Made by a program: the position numbers and the translations under genes. Positions 15,901 through 21,203 of a stretch of DNA of 21,203 nt are shown here, one piece after another; position 1 is the first letter of the stretch; every line of letters starts with the position of its first letter. Origin of the DNA: a virus. The notes under the pieces are model-generated. The model did not search any database. It was not told the DNA's origin and saw only the letters and a program-made list of their open reading frames with translations. Location of the stretch: positions 1-21,203 of the IMG/VR virus record IMGVR_UViG_3300030101_000024. One strand, given 5' to 3'.

Positions 15901-16310
15901 CACATACAGGATCAACAGTTCCTTTATCAGTTTTTGGAAGTGCTTTTCAAAGAGCTTCTACAGACTTTAAACAGCAAACACAAACTACAGGTAATTTTTT
16001 ACCATTATCAGTTAGTAATGTTAGAAACAACGCAAAGTATCAAGCTATATTTACAGGTGTTCTTGGTGATAATACAGGTATATTTGTAGAATATTCTGTT
16101 GATGGTGGCACTACTTTTATACAAGCAGCAGGTGGTATTCAAGATATAGACATGGATGCAGGAACATTTAGAACTTATGTTTTTGTTTATAGTGGCGATA
16201 TAACAGGATTAGGATCAAGTGCGACAACTGTAAACTGGCGTGTTAGATTTGTAACAAAACATAGAAGCACATATTTAAGTTTATATGTTTTTATAGATAA
16301 TACACAATGA
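12978..16310 (+). CDS. Central tail-tip / host-specificity protein (gpJ-like)
   Basis: I place the start at GTG 12978, which overlaps the previous stop by one base and has GGTGGGG 6 bases upstream; 1110 residues result. GTG 12966 is an alternative. Residues 3-45 are hydrophobic and Ala/Lys-rich, possibly a gpI-like membrane segment. Then comes the J-type core (GGKIPIIYGTRRVGTQIIYM; CFLDYITNDEYGKGLP near 255), a fibronectin-III-like domain at about 610-702, a repeat-rich stalk at about 705-960 (DKINDGAITTVKIGDAQITN and twice a GNI.VQ.DNISDLTN unit), and a C-terminal beta-sandwich at about 970-1110 (FVEYSVDGGTTF, VNWRVRFVTKH). It probably closes the tail tube and carries the distal receptor-binding part. 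Confidence 0.88.
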   Translation: MGLLSGIKWFVAAVKASKAFKAIKIIGAIVTLTVGVKGFMMARQMLAKGQDILANKTSAGGKIPIIYGTRRVGTQIIYMDTSANDSRDLYVVYALAVGECEEIIGRSIELDGNPLTDSARFRNGGYIGTDKISSGNGSLNSVSQNGTNSLNLAGGTFGTSPTAKYRYVMNLHHGAATQTADPMLVASMPNWTSAHKLNGVCYIAAHYGFDKEGMWSGVPQLTVQVKGKKVFDPRDASQTFGNVSTYKWSDNPALCFLDYITNDEYGKGLPIAKVNTSTFTTAANTADTLVDPPFHNGSSQSITWSGANGNDFISVLGANANRDWFQNKIGEHITLVNSSGSTILNDVNIKDVRRDEFYDASEVYNVFVDETLDADYSSNTGTYLLKVKRFHCNGVIDANKNVMDNAKELLANMRGIFLYVDGKYELEIEDTGSSTFSITDDHVIAEAGIAVDYGNKDQRANKVIVEFFNANKKYELDTATVLHSATTDASDFTSDDGGEELEVKAEFPLITDPYIAHNMGKAILTRSRNQTTIQFLGTPEMYKLNVGDIVDFTYAGLGFSSKVCRVEALELQSDGLVSVSLIEYFDVYTWEVPAQEPLEELANLPSAFAVKAPTGLSFTDTDSSSTGRPFLSWNEPTDFPDYQYRVNVVDSSGNQVVNKIVDVTNCDLIFVPKDTNYVASVSSLNVLGSESSPATLTFTIGQEPVVTGDVRDAAIITDKINDGAITTVKIGDAQITNAKINDLSAEKINAGTIATARLNVSDIISTGNIIVQNDNISDLTNNSGFVDASGAASAAPVQSVAGGTGAVSASTIISAGNIVVQGDNISDLTNDSSFINGGQVNSNVTAISGGAITTGTVAAARIDVSGVISAGGIIVSSNLTDGSTSISGSNIDTGTINANRLQIDDVTIDTDGSGNLIIKSGGVGTTQIADDAVTDAKVSNLSANSITTDTLDSARINVDTLDVKHFANVSADIVSHTGSTVPLSVFGSAFQRASTDFKQQTQTTGNFLPLSVSNVRNNAKYQAIFTGVLGDNTGIFVEYSVDGGTTFIQAAGGIQDIDMDAGTFRTYVFVYSGDITGLGSSATTVNWRVRFVTKHRSTYLSLYVFIDNTQ
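15274..15472 (+). repeat. Imperfect direct repeat in the gpJ-like stalk
   Basis: A 52-base unit at 15274-15325 recurs at 15421-15472, 147 bases (49 codons) later and in frame. Both copies encode GNI-[IV]-VQ-x-DNISDLTN-[ND]-S, and a core of 21 bases is identical. This points to expansion of the stalk by in-frame duplication. Confidence 0.7.
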
Positions 16311-16678
16311 TGAAATATACAGATTACACAATATATAAAACAGCAACAGGTGATATTGTTTCTAATGGAACAACTAATTCTGAACTTAATTTGTTAATAC
16401 TAAACAATGACGAGTCTGTAATTGAAGGTATTTACAAGATTGATGAATATAAAATCATAAACAATGAACCTATAGAACAGATTGTTGATTTTTGGATTAA
16501 TGTAAGAAACGCAAGAAATAGATTATTACTTGAATGTGATTGGACACAATTAGAAGATGTACCTGAAACATTTAAAATTAAATATAAACAATATAGACAA
16601 GAATTAAGAGATTTACCACAAACATACAATCAAGCAGATAAAATTGATGATGTAATATTTCCATCAATACCTGAATGA
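16307..16678 (+). CDS. Tail assembly chaperone-like protein (fibre-associated type)
   Basis: This 123-residue protein carries the signature of the phage tail assembly chaperone family near fibre genes: R-N-x-LL...DWTQL-D-x-P followed by a helix with YRQELRDLPQTY (residues about 70-108). The N-terminal half (TDYTIYKTATGDIVSNGTTN...) looks like a small beta domain that may bind fibre or tip parts. Such proteins sit beside tail fibre genes in many phages and often act in fibre assembly. Two ATG codons in a row (16307 and 16310) both overlap the J-like gene's TGA; either can be the start. Confidence 0.72.
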   Translation: MMKYTDYTIYKTATGDIVSNGTTNSELNLLILNNDESVIEGIYKIDEYKIINNEPIEQIVDFWINVRNARNRLLLECDWTQLEDVPETFKIKYKQYRQELRDLPQTYNQADKIDDVIFPSIPE

Positions 16679-16704
16679 TTTAATATATACAAGAGGATTA
16701 GAAT

Positions 16705-19700
16705 ATGGCTCAACACGATTACAACATAGCTAACCAAACAGGTGCAAACTTTAGAGCAGACTTAAACAATGCTTTAAATGCTATTGCAACTAATAATAGT
16801 GGAGATAACGAACCATCAACTACATTTGCTTATGAGTGGTGGATTGACACTACAAACGATGTGCTTAAATTAAGAAACACAAGTAACAATGCTTGGATAA
16901 CAATGCCATTTAGCATTAATGCTGATAATACTGTAGATATAAATGCTGGTACTGTTAATGGTATAACATCATTTAGTTTTAGTTCAGGATCAACAGTAAC
17001 AGCAATACTAGATGAAGATAATTTAAGCAGCAACTCTGCAACTGCATTAGCAACTCAACAATCAATAAAGGCGTATGTTGATAGTCAGGTAACAGCACAA
17101 GACCTAGATATATCAGATGGTTCTTCTACTATTGCTATTGATCTTGATTCAGAAACTTTATCACTATTAGGTGGTACAGGTGTTACATCAACAGCTTCAG
17201 GTAATGGTGTTACTTTTGCAATAGGACAACCTGTAGGCACTTCAGATAATGTAGTATTTAATCAAGTAACAGCTTCATTAGTTGGTAATGCTTCTACTGC
17301 AACTGCTCTAGCTACAGCTAGAACAATATCAGGAGTATCTTTTGATGGAACTGCAAACATAACTTTAGATACAGATGATATAGGTGAAGGTTCTAGTAAT
17401 CTATATTTTACAAATGCTAGAGTTGACTCTAGGTTTGATACAAGACTTGCAACTAAAACAACAGATAATTTAACTGAAGGATCAAGTAATAAATACTTTA
17501 CAAATGAAAGGGTAGACGATCAAGTAAATGCTTTACTAACAGCAGGTGCAAATATAAGTCTTACTTATGATGATGCTGCTGGGACACTTACAATAGCTAA
17601 TACAAATAGTGCTGATATAACTTCAGTTGTAGCAGGAGATGGTTTAACAGGTGGTGGAACTTCAGGCGATGTTACATTAGCTGTAGGTGTAGATGATTCC
17701 TCTATAGAAATTAATTCAGATGCACTAAGAGTAAAAGCTAGTGGTGTAACAAATGCTATGTTAGCTGGTTCTATTGCAAATGCTAAATTAGCTAATTCAA
17801 GTGTAACTGTAAATTCACAAGCAATATCATTAGGTGGATCACATACATTTGATACAGATGATATTGGTGAGGGTAGCTCAAATCTTTACTATACAGATAC
17901 AAGAACTAACTCTGCTATAGATGCTAGAGTAACTAACACATTTATAAATAATTTATCAGGTGTTGTAGCAGATACATCAACAGCTTTAGCTAATGCAAGA
18001 TCAATAGCAATAGCTGGTGATGTTGTAGGTTCAGCTTCTTTTGATGGTTCTTCTGATATATCTATATCAGCAACTATACAAGCTAATTCAGTTGCATTAG
18101 GAACTGATACAACAGGTAACTATGTACAATCTATAACTGGTACTGCTAACAAAATTTCTGTATCAGGATCAGGTAGCGAGTCAGCAGATGTAACACTAAC
18201 TTTGCCTTCAGATGTGCAAATAGCAAATGATTTAACTGTAGCTGGTGATTTAACAGTAAATGGTGATCTTACCTATTTAGATACAACTAATTTAAAAATA
18301 GAAGATAACTTATTTGAATTAAATGCAAATCTAACTGGTTCACCAGTAAATGATTCAGGTATGTTAATCAATAGAGGTAATCAAAATAATGCAATATTTA
18401 TGTGGGATGAATCTTCTGATAAGTTTGCAATAGGATTAACAACAGCAGATGGAACTACAACAGGTAATATAACTTTAGCTTCTACAAGCACATTAGTTGC
18501 AAATCTTGAAGGTAATGTTACAGGTACAGTTTCATCTATAAGCAATCATTCAACTTCTGATCTTAGTGAGGGCACAAACCTTTATTACACGGATGCTAGA
18601 TTTGATACAAGACTTGGTACAAAGACTACAGATAATCTAACTGAAGGTTCTAACAACCTTTATATGACTACTGAAAGGGTGCAAGACATAGTTGGTGGTA
18701 TGGTTACAGGTAATACTGAAACAGGTATTACAGTAACTTATGATGATTCAGATGGTACTTTGGATTTTGTAGTTGGTACTCTTAATCAAGATACAACAGG
18801 TAATGCAGCAACAGCTACTACAGCAGGAACAGTTACAACAGCAGCACAACCTAATATTACAAGTCTTGGAACTCTTACAACACTTACAGTAGATGATATA
18901 ACTATAAATGGTTCTACTATTTCTGATAGTGGTGATTTAACTTTTGATTTAGGTGGCAACTTACTAGTAGATGTAGATGGTGGAATTGTTAGATATTATG
19001 ATGATGGAACTGAATTTGCTCAATTCAAATCTAATTCTCAAGATGTACAAATTATAAGTATTGTTCAAGATAAAGATATTATTTTTAGAGGTAATGATGG
19101 TGGTTCGTTTTTTAATGCCCTTACTCTTGATATGTCAGATGCAGGGACAGCTATATTTAATAACAAAGTTGGAATTGGAACTGATAGTCCAAGTTATCCA
19201 CTTACTATTCATAGTACAGGAGATGGAATTAAATTTGAAGTTAGTGATACAGTAGATGCTAATTATAGAATACAAGTAAGCGGTAATGACATTCTTACTG
19301 GTTCTTCTACAGCTAGTGATTTAATTTTTCAAACTGGCAATACAGAAAGGATGCGTCTTGATTCTTCAGGAAACTTGTTGGTGGGTAAGACTGCTTTAGA
19401 TAATTCTACTGTTGGTATTCGTATGAACTCTACAGGCGATGCTTCTTTTGTTTCAGATGGTAATAGACCATTAGTTTTAAATAGAAAAACATCCGATGGA
19501 GATATAGCATTATTTTTAAAAGACGGCACTACAGTTGGAAGTATTGGTACTGCTAGTAGTATTATGTATATTGGTACTGGTGATGTTGGTATAAGAACCA
19601 ACGCCATTAGTGATACCATAGAGCCTTTTAATACTTCTAATACCAATGTTAGAGATGCACTAATTGATTTAGGTTCTTCAGGAGCAAGATTCAAAGACCT

Positions 19701-21150
19701 CTACCTTTCAGGAACAGCAAGAACAAACCAACTTAGACTTCAAGATAGTGGTTCTACATCTTCAGGACTTTTTCATGAAAAAGATGTAACAGGTTCAGGA
19801 ACATCAACGAATTTATCAGTTTTTGCAGAATCAGGTAAAGAAATTAACTTTATGACCAATGGTAGTGTCACTAAAGCTATGACTATTGATAGTTCAGGCA
19901 ACGTTGGAATTGGAACTGATAGTCCAACTCAAATGCTAACTTTATCTAATGGTACTTTTCAAATTAATGGTAGCTCTTCTTTTTCTAGCAATGTAGAAAT
20001 AGGCAGAGTTGGTGGTGATAACAACATGGCATTTGCGACTGGTGGCACAGAAAGACTTAGAATAGACACTTCAGGCAACGTTGGAATTGGAACGACTAGT
20101 CCAGTAACTTCACTATCTTTAGGAAGTGGCTCTACTGGAATGTCATTTAAGTCAAGTAATACATCTTTTAATAGTGGAAAAATTGCAGTTATAAAACAAT
20201 CTGAGGTTGGTTCAGGAAATGGACATTTAATTTTTGAAACTTATGAAGGTGGTTCAGGTGGTGGAGAAAAACTTAGAATAACTAATGCAGGAAATGTTGG
20301 AATTGGAACTAGTAGTCCTTCTTCTTATTATTCAGGTGCAGATAATTTAGTTGTACATCAATCAAGTGGTGAAGCAGGTATGACTATTGCTACAGCAAAT
20401 AATACAACAGGTGCTTTATATTTTGCAGATGGTACAACTGGTTCACAAGCCTATCAAGGTGGTATAGCTTACTCGCATGGAGCTGAAATTTTAAATTTAG
20501 TTTCAGGTGGAGCAACTAAAGTGACTATTGATAGTTCAGGCAAGGTTGGAATTGGAGAAACTTCGCCATCTAAATTATTACATATAACTAGCAATACTAA
20601 CTATGAAGGTATGCTTATTAAAGGTGCTGGTCATAAACAATTAACAATAGAAAGTACACAAAGTTCTAAGCAATCTCTGGTAACTTTTACAACTGCTAGT
20701 CAAAATATGAGTATTGGTTTAGAAACTGATGATTCGTTTATATTTCATAGTGGAACTGCTAGTGCAGAAAGAATTCGTATTACAAGTAAAGGTAATTTGC
20801 AGTTAGCTTTGGGAAGTCCATTACAAGCAACTGCAGATGGTAGAGCAACAAATGTATCAGTTGGTGAAAGTTTTGTAACAATTTTAGATTTTTCAACAGT
20901 AGGTGGAACTAATGCTGGTAGAGGTTTTTATTTGGTAACAGTAGTAAGAGAAGGTGCGAGTGTTGGTACATCTATAACATTACAAGTAGGTGTATCATCA
21001 AGTGGTCTTGTAGTTATTTATGACACTATACAAGCTAATGGTTTCTCAGCACAAGCATCAAATGCACAGATACAAGTCAAACATTTATCTGCAGGTTCTG
21101 TAACCTGTCACGCTACAGCAATACCAATGTCAATAACAGGTACAGATTAA
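16705..21150 (+). CDS. Repeat-rich tail fibre protein
   Basis: This 1481-residue protein is almost surely a trimeric tail fibre for host attachment. Residues 1-70 form a domain seen at the base of many marine phage fibres (HDYNIANQTGANFRADLNNA, TTFAYEWWIDTTND.LKLRN). A TALATQQSIKAYVDSQV segment follows. Five EG-S-x-N-x-Y-x-T-x-x-R repeats lie at about 220-660, then a LTVAGDLTVNGDLTY stretch, then at least five NVGIGT.SP-type repeats between about 820 and 1290. The last 110 residues are a separate beta-rich tip (FVTILDFSTVGGTNAGRGFY, SITLQVGVSSSGLVVIYDTI) that likely touches the receptor. No chaperone-type autocleavage domain is seen at the end. AGAGGA (16692-16697) is 7 bases upstream. Confidence 0.88.
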   Translation: MAQHDYNIANQTGANFRADLNNALNAIATNNSGDNEPSTTFAYEWWIDTTNDVLKLRNTSNNAWITMPFSINADNTVDINAGTVNGITSFSFSSGSTVTAILDEDNLSSNSATALATQQSIKAYVDSQVTAQDLDISDGSSTIAIDLDSETLSLLGGTGVTSTASGNGVTFAIGQPVGTSDNVVFNQVTASLVGNASTATALATARTISGVSFDGTANITLDTDDIGEGSSNLYFTNARVDSRFDTRLATKTTDNLTEGSSNKYFTNERVDDQVNALLTAGANISLTYDDAAGTLTIANTNSADITSVVAGDGLTGGGTSGDVTLAVGVDDSSIEINSDALRVKASGVTNAMLAGSIANAKLANSSVTVNSQAISLGGSHTFDTDDIGEGSSNLYYTDTRTNSAIDARVTNTFINNLSGVVADTSTALANARSIAIAGDVVGSASFDGSSDISISATIQANSVALGTDTTGNYVQSITGTANKISVSGSGSESADVTLTLPSDVQIANDLTVAGDLTVNGDLTYLDTTNLKIEDNLFELNANLTGSPVNDSGMLINRGNQNNAIFMWDESSDKFAIGLTTADGTTTGNITLASTSTLVANLEGNVTGTVSSISNHSTSDLSEGTNLYYTDARFDTRLGTKTTDNLTEGSNNLYMTTERVQDIVGGMVTGNTETGITVTYDDSDGTLDFVVGTLNQDTTGNAATATTAGTVTTAAQPNITSLGTLTTLTVDDITINGSTISDSGDLTFDLGGNLLVDVDGGIVRYYDDGTEFAQFKSNSQDVQIISIVQDKDIIFRGNDGGSFFNALTLDMSDAGTAIFNNKVGIGTDSPSYPLTIHSTGDGIKFEVSDTVDANYRIQVSGNDILTGSSTASDLIFQTGNTERMRLDSSGNLLVGKTALDNSTVGIRMNSTGDASFVSDGNRPLVLNRKTSDGDIALFLKDGTTVGSIGTASSIMYIGTGDVGIRTNAISDTIEPFNTSNTNVRDALIDLGSSGARFKDLYLSGTARTNQLRLQDSGSTSSGLFHEKDVTGSGTSTNLSVFAESGKEINFMTNGSVTKAMTIDSSGNVGIGTDSPTQMLTLSNGTFQINGSSSFSSNVEIGRVGGDNNMAFATGGTERLRIDTSGNVGIGTTSPVTSLSLGSGSTGMSFKSSNTSFNSGKIAVIKQSEVGSGNGHLIFETYEGGSGGGEKLRITNAGNVGIGTSSPSSYYSGADNLVVHQSSGEAGMTIATANNTTGALYFADGTTGSQAYQGGIAYSHGAEILNLVSGGATKVTIDSSGKVGIGETSPSKLLHITSNTNYEGMLIKGAGHKQLTIESTQSSKQSLVTFTTASQNMSIGLETDDSFIFHSGTASAERIRITSKGNLQLALGSPLQATADGRATNVSVGESFVTILDFSTVGGTNAGRGFYLVTVVREGASVGTSITLQVGVSSSGLVVIYDTIQANGFSAQASNAQIQVKHLSAGSVTCHATAIPMSITGTD
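17368..18690 (+). repeat. Five-copy fibre repeat EG-S-x-N-x-Y-x-T-x-x-R
   Basis: Units begin near 17368, 17461, 17851, 18553 and 18628. Each encodes [DN]-[IL]-x-EGS-x-NLY-x-T-x-x-R followed by a short helix-like stretch. They occur as two close pairs (17368/17461 and 18553/18628) with a single copy between, so the pairs look duplicated as a block. Confidence 0.75.
19168..20567 (+). repeat. Five-copy VGIGT.SP fibre repeat
   Basis: Core copies lie at 19168-19190, 19903-19925, 20080-20102, 20296-20318 and 20545-20567. The first two are identical over 23 bases; the others differ in a few positions. Each is preceded by an R/K-hydrophobic-TI-D-S-S-G segment. A degenerate relative (LDSSGNLLVGKT) occurs near 19357-19392. 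Confidence 0.8.
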
Positions 21151-21154
21151 AAAT

Positions 21155-21168
21155 AGGAGAAATTTATG
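21155..21168 (+). promoter_or_regulatory. Ribosome binding site of the gene leaving the window
   Basis: AGGAGA (21155-21160) lies 5 bases before ATG 21166, the closest match to a consensus Shine-Dalgarno in the window. Confidence 0.7.
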
Positions 21169-21203
21169 GCAGTAACAATACAAGAAGCACAAGCAGTACA
21201 ATC
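21166..21203 (+). CDS. Partial gene at the window end, product unknown
   Basis: Twelve codons are visible (MAVTIQEAQAVQ), preceded by a strong ribosome binding site and 15 bases from the fibre stop. The 3' part is missing. Its place after the fibre gene could suit another fibre, tail or lysis gene, but the visible residues do not decide this. Confidence 0.6.
   Translation, partial: MAVTIQEAQAVQ

Noticed and set aside
19329-19694. A 121-codon open frame on the - strand opposite the fibre gene.
   Set aside because: It mirrors repeat-rich fibre codons, has no recognisable domain and would be the only opposing gene in a one-direction operon.
17368-20567. CRISPR-like array suggested by repeated short sequences.
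   Set aside because: The repeats are in frame, degenerate and unevenly spaced, and they encode known-style fibre motifs; there are no constant repeats with unique spacers.

Overview
The window is one continuous late structural operon of a tailed phage (or prophage) with a lambda/HK97-like siphovirus layout. Every credible gene is on the + strand and intergenic space is almost absent. The DNA is AT-rich (by eye about one third G+C) and codons favour A or T in third position. Together with the fibre modules and a YYYC..H..M cupredoxin-like domain, which I associate with marine phages, this suggests a virus of a low-GC marine bacterium, possibly a SAR11-like alphaproteobacterium. That host call is inference; no host marker is present. 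No lysis, replication, integration or lysogeny gene is visible, so lifestyle cannot be judged.

DNA packaging and head (66-9058): small terminase (Nu1-like), large terminase (GpA-like, with ATPase, zinc-finger and nuclease motifs), a gpW-like head-tail joining candidate, a lambda B-type portal, and then a single 1025-codon frame that joins an N-terminal phage module, a cupredoxin-like domain, a second conserved phage module, an HK97-type (S78-like) prohead protease and an HK97-fold major capsid protein. Next come a small Lys-rich protein, two tandem paralogous FII-like head-tail adaptors and a U-like tail terminator.

Tail (9071-16310): a 48-residue protein, the tail tube protein, a tail assembly chaperone whose second half is reached only by a -1 frameshift at A AAA AAC (gpG/gpGT logic), a 579-residue tape measure protein, a Dit-like minor tail protein, a DUF2163-like hub protein and a J-like central tail-tip protein. 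The lambda K-type peptidase is not seen as a separate gene.

Host contact (16307-21203): a tail assembly chaperone-like protein of the fibre-chaperone type, a 1481-residue repeat-rich tail fibre, and the first 12 codons of another gene that runs off the window.

Many junctions are one-base stop/start overlaps (TAATG, TAGTG, TGATG), pointing to coupled translation. The main non-coding stretch is 2332-2417, which holds two short palindromes and a possible promoter. A strong hairpin lies just after the capsid gene. The most unusual features are the protease-capsid polyprotein with an embedded cupredoxin-like domain and well-placed internal ribosome binding sites, the frameshift, and the duplicated adaptor genes.
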